From contig JAAHII010000001.1 of the NCBI GenBank assembly GCA_010671905.1, positions 5,518,001 through 5,582,000 on the forward strand: DNA of 64,000 nt, read 5' to 3'. Below the pieces are notes generated by a model, which was not told where the DNA came from, searched no databases, and saw only the letters and a list, made by a program, of their open reading frames with translations. The DNA is from Leptolyngbya sp. SIOISBB (GTDB taxonomy: Bacteria > Cyanobacteriota > Cyanobacteriia > Phormidesmidales > Phormidesmidaceae). Both the position numbers and the translations under genes were made by a program. Positions 15,533 to 23,988 of this stretch are shown here, in pieces; positions within the stretch are counted from its first letter, which is position 1, and each line of letters opens with the position of its first letter.

Positions 15533-16004
15533 TTATCTGTCTATAACTCCAAATATTGTCCGATTGATAAGAGATGCTATAGCCTCTGCATTTTCTCTCT
15601 CGGTGGTTCCTGAAGAGTTTACTTCAGTTTTCTGACCTGATTGAAAAGATAATTGAACCCCATAAGAAGTAACTTTTGTTCTCTTCCGGACAACTTCAAC
15701 TGCTACAATCTCTTGGAATGAATACTGAATAACTCGATTCAGCAATAAGCTTTTACGGCTAATGATTAGTCGATTGCTTTTTTTTAAAAATGCTACTAAC
15801 AACCTTGAAATGGATCAAGAAAAAGTATGCAGTAACCATTATTTGTACAAGCATTAGCAATGGATGATGATGCTTGTACAAATAATAACTACTTACCACA
15901 AATCCCGGAATCAATAAAATGATCCACCCAAGCCAGTCATCCACTGGAAGATGGCGAAGAATGAGTTTTATTGAATTGTTTTCCTCGATTTTGATAAATT
16001 TCAT
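15533..16004 (-). pseudogene. Small membrane protein with PH-like C-terminal part, frameshifted
   Basis: Translation from the ATG at 16004 (MKFIKIEENN) gives a short basic start, two hydrophobic segments (residues ~18-60: W-L-G-W-I-I-L-L-I-P-G and V-Q-I-M-V-T-A-Y-F-F-L), then a stop soon after an A-rich run. The other frame continues with SNRLIISRKSLLLNRV and Q-E-I-V-A-V-E-V, which resembles bacterial PH-like membrane proteins. The frames are joined by the eight-T run at 15778-15785 (seven restore K-K-S-N-R-L-I-I). The reading unit would be ~156 residues. It is AT-rich and unknown in role; the stop lies next to the RHS fragment. Confidence 0.62.
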
Positions 16005-16147
16005 TTGACAATTCAAGAAGCTGATTAGCAGAGTAGGGTATGCAAAAACTTCCCCGGTGCCCATCTTTGCTTTCCAGTCCACCTGCTTGCCCACCCGTTT
16101 TCGTGGAAGCATTTAAGTTATACAAGTGGATGATATGAGGACATTGA

Positions 16148-17318
16148 TAAGTAGGTACGTCAGAAAAGATCGAGGTGTACAACGGTTAATTAAGTAGTCT
16201 TGACATTGACGTATTGGGTCGTGTGGCCGTGCATCTCACCCCGATGTTCTAGCCCCTCAACAACGTGATAAGCCAGTTCTGCTTCACTCTCAAACATCTG
16301 TCCCCTGAGTTCATCGCGCTTGAGATGTTGCCATTCCCCCTTCAATCGGGTTCATCTCGGAGCAGTAGGCCGGTAAAAAGAACAGGTACAGCCCAAGGGC
16401 TTCCCATGCCCTCCATTTCTGCTGTGTCACTTTGCTTTTGTGAATCGAGCCATTGTCTTGCACAATCACCCTTGGTCGTCCTGCTTGCTGCGCCGCCTCG
16501 GCTTGCCCATCCATCATGGCGATGTAGTTTGCGCTCTTCATCGACCCGAAAACCAGGCCATAGATAAAAGTGACGAACGGTTGCCAGAGTCCCAGAATGC
16601 TTAAGCGGCGTCCCCGTTTGCGAGTCTGCTCTTGGCGTTGCTGTTCGCCTCGGAAATAGTAGCTGTAACTGACTGAACTCCACTGGCAACAGCCGAATTC
16701 GTCTAGATAGAAAAGGTCGATATCCCCTGCTGCCGCTGCCATTTCCAGCATATCGAGGTCGGCTTGTTTGGTGCCGCGTTGTGCCGGGTCTTGCCGGCGA
16801 CGGTGACTCTGGCGGGTGCGCTTCCAAATCACCCCCTTTTTTTCGAGCACCTCACGGAGGTGACCTGGACTTAAGCGAATCTGGCGGTCTTCATAGAGCT
16901 TCTCGGCTAATTGCGCCGCCGTATAGGTGCGTTCATCGGTTCTCAATACCTGCTCTAGGTAAGCCATGTCCGTTTCTTGCCAAGTGCGGGATTGACCGCG
17001 TCCGGGGGCTTCCCATAAACCACCTAAACCCGCGGTTTGCCAACGCTTGAGCGTCTTGCGCACCGTCTCTACATGCCACTTGAAGTAAGCGGCAATGGTC
17101 TCGACATAATCCCCCCGAGCGTTCATGCGCACCACGTCGGCGCGATCTTTGACCCGTTGTGGCACCGTCGTTGCTCGGCGTAACTCTCGCAGGGTTCGCT
17201 CTTCCTCAGCGGTGAGGAACACACGCAATCGCATTCCCATCTGTTGTCCTCGCAGTGGGTCGCAATTCAAGCTTTACTCCCTGAAATATACCTCGAACTT
17301 TTTACCCAAAGCTACTTA
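16148..17318 (-). mobile_element. IS630-family insertion sequence (complete ends)
   Basis: The ends are imperfect inverted repeats of ~33 bp. The left end reads TAAGTAGGTACGTCAG and then AAAAGATCGAGGTGTA; the right end read inward is TAAGTAGCTTTGGGTA and then AAAAGTTCGAGGTATA. The flanking TA dinucleotides (16148-16149, 17317-17318) form the 2-bp target duplication typical of the IS630/Tc1-mariner group. Removing the IS plus one TA rebuilds the family-3 repeat. About 1.17 kb with one transposase gene. Confidence 0.9.
16190..17240 (-). pseudogene. IS630-family transposase, C-terminal frameshift
   Basis: From the ATG at 17240 (MRLRVFLTAEEERTLREL follows) the protein has an N-terminal helix-turn-helix (W-H-V-E-T-V-R-K-T-L-K-R-W), and a DDE domain with LFYLDEFG (first Asp), VIVQDNGSIHKS (second Asp) and LYLFFLPAYCSEMNPIE (Glu). 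The frame breaks at 16311 soon after N-P-I-E-G. One base less in the C run 16335-16339 (G5 to G4 in the coding strand) restores E-W-Q-H-L-K-R-D-E-L and continues to a TAA at 16190, giving ~350 residues, normal for the family. It is either inactive, a programmed shift, or a sequencing error. Confidence 0.88.
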
Positions 17319-17396
17319 GAGCTGTTGCTCAGTAGCTGAAGGGATGTGCCAGATTTTGGTGGGCAGTGCCCACCCTACGCACTACGCACTACACCC

Positions 17397-18056
17397 TTAA
17401 CTATCTTGAGGAGGAATTTCTGAGCGCGTTGGCCCTAGATAGCGCGTCAAGTAGGGCGAAAAGACCTCGTAGATAAGCGTCAGGGGCTTGCCATTGTGCC
17501 AGAACAAATAGTGCCGTCCCCAAAACGGCCCCCGCTCACCAAAAGCAATTTCCAAGGGTTGCGAGTGGCCGTAGTAAATGCCGCGAATGTCGCGGTACAG
17601 TTCCGCCCGAATGCGTGAAAGACTGGCCCAAATCGGCAGCGATTTGTTTTGTAAGTATTCATCGACATGACTAGCCTCCCACCAAGACGTGGCATAGGCT
17701 AAGCGCTGCCCCGAGGCGGTGCGGAGCCAAACTTGACGGCGCAACCGGGGCCCCGGCACCGCATCGACAATTTGTGGGGCGTTGTCGGGGGCCAGGCCGA
17801 TCGCGGACATGTCAATGACGTCAACGTCAGTCCGTTCACGAGTTAGCAGTTGTAGATGGCGGGTGGGTGAGCCATCCCCCAGCAACAAAATTTGCCAAGC
17901 GGGTGAAAGTTGGTCATGGGGCAATCCCTGTTTGACCACGGTGCCGCCACCTTGCCAGAGAACATCGAGGGCCAACCAGGCAGAAGAGCAGGAAATCGGT
18001 TGAGAAGGTCTGACAGCCGAAGTCAAAATATTTACAAAAGTTAAGCTTCCTTTCAC
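17397..18056 (-). CDS. Chorismate--pyruvate lyase-like (DUF98, 4-hydroxybenzoate synthase)
   Basis: 219 residues from a GTG at 18056; the exact start is uncertain. It matches the cyanobacterial DUF98/UbiC-like group, with W-Q-I-L-L-L-G-D-G-S-P-T-R-H-L, a central R-Q-V-W-L-R segment, Y-A-T-S-W-W, LPIWASLSRIRAELYRDI and a C-terminal R-H-Y-L-F-W-H-N-G-K-P-L-T-L-I-Y-E-V-F-S-P. Proteins of this group convert chorismate to 4-hydroxybenzoate, the ring precursor of plastoquinone in cyanobacteria. The prenyl-chain synthase gene at 57433 would supply the tail. Cytosolic. Moderately sure of family, less of enzymatic detail. Confidence 0.82.
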   Translation of the reverse strand: MKGSLTFVNILTSAVRPSQPISCSSAWLALDVLWQGGGTVVKQGLPHDQLSPAWQILLLGDGSPTRHLQLLTRERTDVDVIDMSAIGLAPDNAPQIVDAVPGPRLRRQVWLRTASGQRLAYATSWWEASHVDEYLQNKSLPIWASLSRIRAELYRDIRGIYYGHSQPLEIAFGERGPFWGRHYLFWHNGKPLTLIYEVFSPYLTRYLGPTRSEIPPQDS

Positions 18057-18196
18057 ATCATAGTACTTACTTTCAATCTAGGTCGTAGAAGGCCCAGATT
18101 CCCGCTTTTTCGACCTTCTTAGGTGTCGTTCAAGTTGGAGTGGGGCCACTCTAAGCTGAGGATTGGGCTTCCTTTCGCGGTGCAAGCTAAGTTAAG

Positions 18197-18240
18197 CAAA
18201 ATCCCCCGTTGAGGCTGCTACGAGTCAACGGGGGATTTTG
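18197..18240 (-). terminator. Strong hairpin terminator after ftrV
   Basis: CAAAATCCCCCGTTGA pairs with TCAACGGGGGATTTTG around a 12-base loop, with A-rich/T-rich flanks on both sides. It lies 44 bases after the ftrV stop codon, on the transcript's 3' side. Confidence 0.85.
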
Positions 18241-18283
18241 CGTATCTGATTCAATTCTTCAAGACTTGCGTCAGTCAAATAGA

Positions 18284-18523
18284 CTAACCGACCGTCTCTA
18301 GTTCGTCGCTGCGAAGGTGGGCTTGAAGGGGACGCTTAGCACCTTCAACTTGGAACTTGACCACAACGGGAAAGTTAGCACTGATCGGACGCCCTTTCCA
18401 ATCTTGTAAAACATTGACGACTTCGCCTTCCATGCCCTTGGCATCAAAGGGTTCATTGCGATGCAGGGGATGATGATAAAAAATAACCGAATCTTTGATT
18501 CGTACGCGATCGCCAACCTGCAT
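18284..18523 (-). CDS. ftrV: Ferredoxin-thioredoxin reductase variable (alpha) chain
   Basis: 79 residues from the ATG at 18523. The sequence MQVGDRVRIKDSVIFYHHP, then H-R-N-E-P-F-D-A-K-G-M-E-G-E-V, a G-R-P-I-S-A-N-F-P-V-V-V-K-F segment and A-H-L-R-S-D-E-L is the conserved variable subunit of cyanobacterial FTR, a small open beta-barrel (SH3-like) without cofactors. It stabilises the catalytic iron-sulfur subunit that passes electrons from ferredoxin to thioredoxin, linking photosynthetic electron flow to enzyme activation. The catalytic chain gene is not in this window. Confidence 0.92.
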   Translation of the reverse strand: MQVGDRVRIKDSVIFYHHPLHRNEPFDAKGMEGEVVNVLQDWKGRPISANFPVVVKFQVEGAKRPLQAHLRSDELETVG

Positions 18524-18906
18524 TGCTAACTATGCCTCCTCTCTAGGTCAAACCGTTTGCCCTTAAGGAAACGGCCAACTTCTCTCAACAGCTTTACCAT
18601 CTTGACACAGGTTGTTACATAAACTACCAATCAACTGTTTCAGTTTTGTGACGTTGACTGACCGTAGGATCCTTGTGATTGCAGATATTCAGGCGTTGCT
18701 GAGGGCCGGTTTGCCCCTCAAGGCGTCGTGCGATCTGCCAGGGCGTGCCAGAGCCCGGCAAAGGTCTATAGCAGAAGTCGGAATGCGGAAGTCGGAATGC
18801 CTGCCAGAAAATTGTTTCAACCATCCAGGGCGACTTGGTCAAACTCCGGCTTGCTCTATATCCAGGGGACGCCATGCTGATAATGGCCAGCAATACCTCA
18901 GCAAAA

Positions 18907-18944
18907 AATCCCCCTTGAAGCCACACTTGACCTCAAGGAGGATT
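18907..18944 (-). terminator. Intrinsic terminator of the EF-G-like gene
   Basis: AATCCCCCTTGA pairs with TCAAGGAGGATT (one mismatch) and, on the minus strand, is followed by a run of six T. It lies 54 bases beyond the EF-G-like stop codon. Confidence 0.8.
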
Positions 18945-18997
18945 GATTCGACGTTGATGTTTTCGATGTCTCTCTGGTAGCAGAAACGCTGAGGCAA

Positions 18998-21025
18998 TTA
19001 GCTGTTGGTTTCAGCCAAAATGCGATCGCGCAACTCATCCGGGACTGGGTTCAAGTGGTCGTACTGCCAGTTGAAGGTGCCAACACCCATGGAGAGCGAT
19101 CGCAGTTCCAGAATCAGGTTTTGCATTTCTGCTTCGGGAATGTAGGCCGAAACCACATCCCAACCTTGCCAACCGGCCTTGCCTTCGTAGCCCAAAATCT
19201 GGCCGCGATGGCTGCTAATGAGTTTCAACACGTTGGATGTGAAACTGGTGGGCACCGAGATTTCTACCGAGTCCACCGGTTCCAGCAGTACCGGCTCACA
19301 CTTCGGCAACCCTTCTTGCATGGCGATGCGGGCGGCTTGTTTGAACGCCTGATCAGAGCTATCGACATTGTGGTACGAACCATTCGTCAGCGTCACTGCG
19401 ACATCCACTACCGGGAAGCCGAGCGGCCCCTGACTGAGATATTCGCGCACCCCGGTTTCGACACTGGGAATGTATTGGCGGGGCACGACGCCACCGACAA
19501 TCTTTTGGTCAAAGCTGAAGCCTTCACCCCGATCCCGAGGTTGAATGTCGAGATAGACATCACCGAACTGGCCATGCCCCCCGGTTTGGTGCTTGTAGCG
19601 ACCACGAATTTCTTTGCCCGACTTGCGAATCGTCTCTTTGTACGGCACGCGAGGCAGGTGGGTGGTCATCGGCAGGTTGTACTTCCGACGCAGGCGATCC
19701 AGAGTGATTTTGAGGTGGACTTCGCCTTGGCCCCATAAGATCACTTCGTGGGTGTCGCCGTGTTGCTCCCATCGCAAAGAAGGATCTTCTTCCATCAGTT
19801 TGTTGAGGGCGTCAGTCAGCTTCACTTCGTCGCTGCGTTTTTCCGGGGTGATGGCAAGGGCGTACACCGGAGCCAGGACTTCTGCCGTTGGTAGTTCGAC
19901 GCTGGGGGTGCCTTGAGGGTTGAGAGTCGCCCCGGTCAGGGTACTCTCTAGCCGCGCGATCGCCACAATATCCCCAGCTTGAGCTTGGGTCACGCTATTT
20001 TGCTGTTGACCCATGAGGGTATACAAGCCACCCATGCGATCGCCATTCAAACTGTCACCATCGGCGAGACTGCCCTGCCAAACTCTGACTAGCGACAGCT
20101 TGCCGCCCTGCGGAGTATAGAAAGTCTTGAGCACTTGGGCCAAGGTTTCGTCACCGTCCGCCTCTAAGCCGCGATTTGCCGCGGTCGCGGTGGCATCGGG
20201 CGCTTCTTTGACGAGGGCATCCCACAGCGGTCGCGTACCAAAGTCATCTGAGGCGATACCGAATAGGACCGGCACGATGAGGTCAGCGCCTAAATCCTGT
20301 TTGAGATCTTGCACAATCTCTTCTTGTGGCGGCTCGACTTCCTCTAACAACTCTTCGAGGAGATGGTCATCAAAGTCAGCGAGCGCTTCCAACATTTCCT
20401 CGCGGGCCGCGTGCTCTTGCTCCTGCAAAGTCTCGGGCAGAGGCACTGGGTCAGCGGGCGCGTTGTCGTGGTAGTGATAGGCTTGCTCGGTAATCAAGTC
20501 GATAAAGCCCACCAGCTTTTGATCTTCGCGAATCGGGTATTGCTGCGGCAAAATGGGACGGCTAGAAACGGTTTTCAACGCGGCCAATACTTCCTGAAAA
20601 GGGGCCGTTGCCCGATCCATCTTATTGATCCAGACCACATGGGGAATTTCCCAACTATCTAGAAACTGGAAAAGCGGTGCCAGGGTGAGGACGCGGTCAG
20701 GGTTGGCTTCACAAACGATAATCGCGGCGTCGACCCCGATCAAAGCGTTGTCAGTTTCTTGTTGTAGCTCTACCGAACCCGGACAATCAATAAAATTAAA
20801 ACGAACGCCACCATACTCAGCGCTGGCGGCGTTTAATTCAACGGTCATGGTGCGATCGCGGGCTTCGGGGGTGGCATCGCCTAGGGTTGTACCCTCTTCG
20901 ATTTTGCCCTTGCGAGTGATGGCTTTACTGACGTAAAGCAAGCTTTCTAAAAGGGTCGTTTTACCACTAGAGTAGGGGCCAACAATGGCGACATTGCGCG
21001 GCCCCGCTGATACTTTCTGGGTCAT
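18998..21025 (-). CDS. Elongation factor G-like GTPase (EF-G paralogue)
   Basis: 675 residues from the ATG at 21025, which has GGAAGGGG 5-6 bases upstream; the open frame goes 13 codons further. The GTPase domain has G1 GPYSSGKTTL, switch I with R-D-R-T-M-T-V, G3 DCPGS and G4 NKMD. Domain II, III, IV (GRYKHQTGGHGQFGDV) and V follow in normal EF-G order. G3 differs from the canonical D-T-P-G-H: the catalytic His is Ser here, and G1 lacks the H-V-D-H-G pattern. This identifies the second, EF-G-like family found besides the main fusA in cyanobacteria and some proteobacteria. It is probably ribosome-associated but its role is unknown. Confidence 0.88.
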   Translation of the reverse strand: MTQKVSAGPRNVAIVGPYSSGKTTLLESLLYVSKAITRKGKIEEGTTLGDATPEARDRTMTVELNAASAEYGGVRFNFIDCPGSVELQQETDNALIGVDAAIIVCEANPDRVLTLAPLFQFLDSWEIPHVVWINKMDRATAPFQEVLAALKTVSSRPILPQQYPIREDQKLVGFIDLITEQAYHYHDNAPADPVPLPETLQEQEHAAREEMLEALADFDDHLLEELLEEVEPPQEEIVQDLKQDLGADLIVPVLFGIASDDFGTRPLWDALVKEAPDATATAANRGLEADGDETLAQVLKTFYTPQGGKLSLVRVWQGSLADGDSLNGDRMGGLYTLMGQQQNSVTQAQAGDIVAIARLESTLTGATLNPQGTPSVELPTAEVLAPVYALAITPEKRSDEVKLTDALNKLMEEDPSLRWEQHGDTHEVILWGQGEVHLKITLDRLRRKYNLPMTTHLPRVPYKETIRKSGKEIRGRYKHQTGGHGQFGDVYLDIQPRDRGEGFSFDQKIVGGVVPRQYIPSVETGVREYLSQGPLGFPVVDVAVTLTNGSYHNVDSSDQAFKQAARIAMQEGLPKCEPVLLEPVDSVEISVPTSFTSNVLKLISSHRGQILGYEGKAGWQGWDVVSAYIPEAEMQNLILELRSLSMGVGTFNWQYDHLNPVPDELRDRILAETNS

Positions 21026-21305
21026 ATTTACCCCTTCCATTTTAGGTGAAACGGCTTCACCCAACTTCCCGTAGCGCTGGGAAAATTGGGTTAACTAATC
21101 GCCAGTCAATTCACTGGCTTAGCCTCAGATTAACGCTCCCATAAAGTCCGTGATCTCCTTCCACAAAAAAATTCATTGAACTAAGAAGCGTAAGCCAATA
21201 TTTAGAAAGGTGAATGTATTTAGGAGATTTCATGAACTCCCAGCGTTGCTAAAAAAGACTGGTTAAACCTTAAGAAAAAGTGGTCTTTTTGTGGAAGGAA
21301 GAAAA

Positions 21306-21969
21306 TTGAAACGAAATAAAATCTTAAGTTTTCTCGGGTGTTTGCTGATAGCCTTCCTGTGTTTTCTCGGGCTAGCGAATCGTGGGCAGCCGGTTTGGGG
21401 TGAAGTCGGTGTGCCCCCAGCGGTGACATCTATCCCTATGGACTACGAAGCGACTCTGACGGAACTGCGGCAGTCATTCACATTTCAAGGGGAGCCGGTG
21501 AATCCGCGGGCGATCGCGGCGATGACGCCCTGGTTGTCTGATACGTTGCCCGGGGGCGATCGCGGTCGATATTGAAGGCACTACCGCCGATACCAACCAG
21601 TTCTATGCTGACGTTTCAGTGGATGAGGCGGGACGAGTCACGGCAGCGTGGGAGCAGTTTGGCGATCGCCGCTTTGTGGCGTATCAAACCATGGGTCAAT
21701 TGACTGACGGCACCTACGTCTTCAGAACCTTTGTGAACACAGGTGGTAATGCTGTCTTTCCCTATTTGATGTTGGTGAACGTTGGCCTTGACCAAGAACT
21801 GGATTGGAACGGTGAATTGCGCCCCCGCTTGACCCTGCATCGACGCGGCGAGCTGGTGTTAGGGGTTGGCTACGCGGGTGATATTGCTGTGGCTGACCAA
21901 ACGGTTACTTTGGTACCTGCTCCCCGAGGTGGGGAAGCGATTATGACTCTGGAGGTGTCTCCGCTTTAA
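21306..21969 (+). pseudogene. Exported protein of unknown function, frameshifted
   Basis: The N-terminal frame starts at TTG 21306 (GGAAG upstream; GTG at 21291 is another option) and encodes a signal peptide (K-R-N-K, then L-S-F-L-G-C-L-L-I-A-F-L-C-F-L-G-L-A) and ~70 mature residues, stopping at 21575. The other frame continues AIAVDIEGTTADTNQFYADV up to 21969. The G run 21552-21556 has five bases where four would join the frames (L-P-G-A-I-A-V-D). The reconstructed product is ~221 residues. Family not recognised. The C-terminal half is beta-rich, with Y-V-F-R-T-F-V-N-T-G-G-N. Confidence 0.68.
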
Positions 21970-22491
21970 CCGTGTGTGTTTAGCGTCCAGCGACTGCCGA
22001 TCCCCCTGGAAAAGCTATTCTTCAAGCAAAAAACTGCCAAAGCTTTACACTGAGAGACTTCTGGCTATCGCTTGCAGTGGGTCGTAAGACGAATATTCAG
22101 GCTACGTTAGAGCCTATTCTCTGGGGGCAATTTCGATTTGCCCCCAGACCTCCGTCGACCAGGACGAATCTGCCGTCCTGGACCTCGCAGATGGCGTTCT
22201 CGGTGGATGGTCACAAGCTTCTAGAACTTGTGAAATATAGTGTTGATACTTGTTTGCCTCTGTAACCTGGCCTTGAAATCCTCGGCAGAAAAGAGTTACA
22301 CCGATGCTCCAAAATCCAGCGACACATCTTCCCCCGTCGCCCCCTTGCCCCCAGAGCCCTCAACTCCGATCTGTAGCTCTATTCTGGGGAACTGGTATTA
22401 GAGTGATTTGTACATGACGGATAGTTTTTGAGGGGAGACGACAGCGAGGGATCCTTTGAGCACGCTAAACAACTACGTTTCATCAGGCGAT
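21970..22491. other. Intergenic stretch without recognised features
   Basis: About 520 bp between convergent genes. Short open frames here (for example 22077-22265) show no family signature or ribosome site. No convincing terminator or repeat was seen. Confidence 0.5.
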
Positions 22492-22992
22492 TTAAGTCAA
22501 GCCTGGGGAGAATGCTTGCGGATGACGATCGCGCGCCCGTTGCCCACCAAATCGCTCGGCAATGATGTCGTCATAGGTATCGGCGATCGTCACCACCGAT
22601 AGGATGCAAGTTTGCAGTTCAATGAGTGACATCTCGTCGCCCCCCAGCACACTTTCCGAAAAGACCACCTGACCGGCATCGTCGAGATGAAAGGCTCCAA
22701 ACCGCATCCGGCGATTTTCAGTCAGCAAAAACTGCATCAGCTCGCAGTCCAGCGTGCTGCCTACGGTGACACAGCTTGTGGCCCTTACCGTCGCAAGGTC
22801 ACCCGCTTCCCACGGATGCACTTCCCAGGGCAAAACCTCGATCTCAATTAGAGCCGAGCCGTAGAGAATGTCGAACTTAGGGCGATCGCCATAGTTGCGC
22901 AGGGCCGACCGAAAGAGTTCTGACCCTTGGAGGTAATCAGCGACTTTTTGATAAGTCAGTTCTTGAACGGGATTGGTAAAGGTCAGGGACAT
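22492..22992 (-). CDS. YbjN / type III chaperone-like domain protein
   Basis: 166 residues from the ATG at 22992. The protein begins MSLTFTNPVQELTYQKVADY, then S-E-L-F-R-S-A-L-R-N-Y-G, a beta-strand region with I-L-Y-G-S-A-L-I-E-I-E-V-L-P-W and R-R-M-R-F-G-A-F-H-L-D-D, and a helical end with I-A-D-T-Y-D-D-I-I-A-E-R-F-G-G. This alternation is that of the YbjN/CesT-like fold widespread in cyanobacteria. The C-terminal A-D-x-Y-D-x-x-I-x-x-x-F-G-G is a familiar ending of this group. Molecular role unknown; probably a cytosolic protein-binding protein. Confidence 0.7.
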   Translation of the reverse strand: MSLTFTNPVQELTYQKVADYLQGSELFRSALRNYGDRPKFDILYGSALIEIEVLPWEVHPWEAGDLATVRATSCVTVGSTLDCELMQFLLTENRRMRFGAFHLDDAGQVVFSESVLGGDEMSLIELQTCILSVVTIADTYDDIIAERFGGQRARDRHPQAFSPGLT

Positions 22993-23424
22993 ACAGTTTA
23001 GAGTACAAGGTGGATAGGCAGCCCGCAGGAAAGCTCAGGTCAAGTTTAACCACCGATTGGCCGTGAGGAATCCACAGCCAGGTACATTGATGGGAGGGCG
23101 ATTTATCGTCTATTGTTGCTGATTGGGCTGGGCGATCGCAATTGGGTTGGCATGAGATAGATTTCTGGAGCCTTTATGCGGCAAGACTTTCAGTGCTGCC
23201 CTCGGCTTTTCGCTATATCGGTAATAACGGGGCTGGCCGCTGTGGGTATCCTGACTTAAGAGGATGTTTTAAAGGGGTTGCTTTGCGCAGCTAAGGTTAC
23301 CCGTGTCCACTGAGTCACGGCCAAAAACGCCGATTCCATCCTGGGTACTTCTAGGTACTTCAAGTAGCCAAACATTGGTTGGATAACTTTTCAAACACCC
23401 TCTTAACTGATTTAACCTCAAGCG

Positions 23425-23988
23425 ATGACCCAACAACCTCAAGCCAACGGCATTATTCGTTCCCATGTCCTGTGGGCCATGGGCGGCGGCCTCATTCCCA
23501 TTCCGCTCGTAGATTTTGCGGCCGTCACCGCCATTCAACTCGAAATGCTGCAGCAACTCGCTAAACTCTACGACGTCAACTATTCGCCGAATATGGGCAA
23601 AACCTTTGTCACGGCGCTCACGGGCACTACTTTGGCCCGACTGGGCGCGAGCTTTATTAAAGCGATTCCGGGTATTGGCACGATGATTGGCGGTGCTTCC
23701 ATGGCGCTCACCTCCGGAGCCTCGACCTACGCAGTGGGACAAGTTGCGATCGCTCATTTTTCCAGCGGCGGCACCCTGAATAACTTTGTGGAAGATCAGG
23801 TCAAAGCTGCCTATGATTCCGCTTTTGAACGGGGCAAAGGCTATGTCTCTGATCTCGAAAATGAACAGGGAAATGAAGCCGCAGATGTGTACCAAACGCT
23901 AGAAAAATTGGGCCAACTCAAAGAGCAAGGCATTTTGACCGACGAGGAATTTCAGGCCAAAAAACAAGAGCTGCTAGCCCGCCTTTAA
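23425..23988 (+). CDS. DUF697-like membrane-associated protein with C-terminal SHOCT domain
   Basis: 187 residues from the ATG at 23425. Residues ~15-110 contain P-I-P-L-V-D-F-A-A-V-T-A-I-Q-L-E-M, then L-Y-x-V-x-Y and I-K-A-I-P-G-I-G-T-M-I-G-G-A-S-M-A, the pattern of DUF697/YcjF-type proteins with amphipathic or membrane helices. The last 30 residues (LEKLGQLKEQGILTDEEFQA and K-K-Q-E-L-L) form a SHOCT domain, a short oligomerisation or membrane-recruitment module. The long minus-strand frame over the same bases (23269-23895) is a shadow. The stop codon overlaps the convergent hydrolase gene by 4 bases. Confidence 0.82.
   Translation: MTQQPQANGIIRSHVLWAMGGGLIPIPLVDFAAVTAIQLEMLQQLAKLYDVNYSPNMGKTFVTALTGTTLARLGASFIKAIPGIGTMIGGASMALTSGASTYAVGQVAIAHFSSGGTLNNFVEDQVKAAYDSAFERGKGYVSDLENEQGNEAADVYQTLEKLGQLKEQGILTDEEFQAKKQELLARL

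Larger units (their letters stand above)
16033..17378 (+). repeat. Family-3 repeat, copy 3c, interrupted by an IS630 element
   Basis: The left part (16033-16149) and right part (17317-17378) match copy 3a. Joined across the IS they read ACATTGATAGAGCTGTTGCT, comparable to ACATTGACAGAATCGTTATT in the uninterrupted copy. Confidence 0.78.

Noticed and set aside
22077-22265. 62-codon plus-strand frame
   Set aside because: Low-complexity composition and no family pattern.
23269-23895. Long minus-strand open frame (208 codons)
   Set aside because: It is the antisense shadow of the DUF697/SHOCT gene, with no signature and Arg/His/Gly-rich composition.
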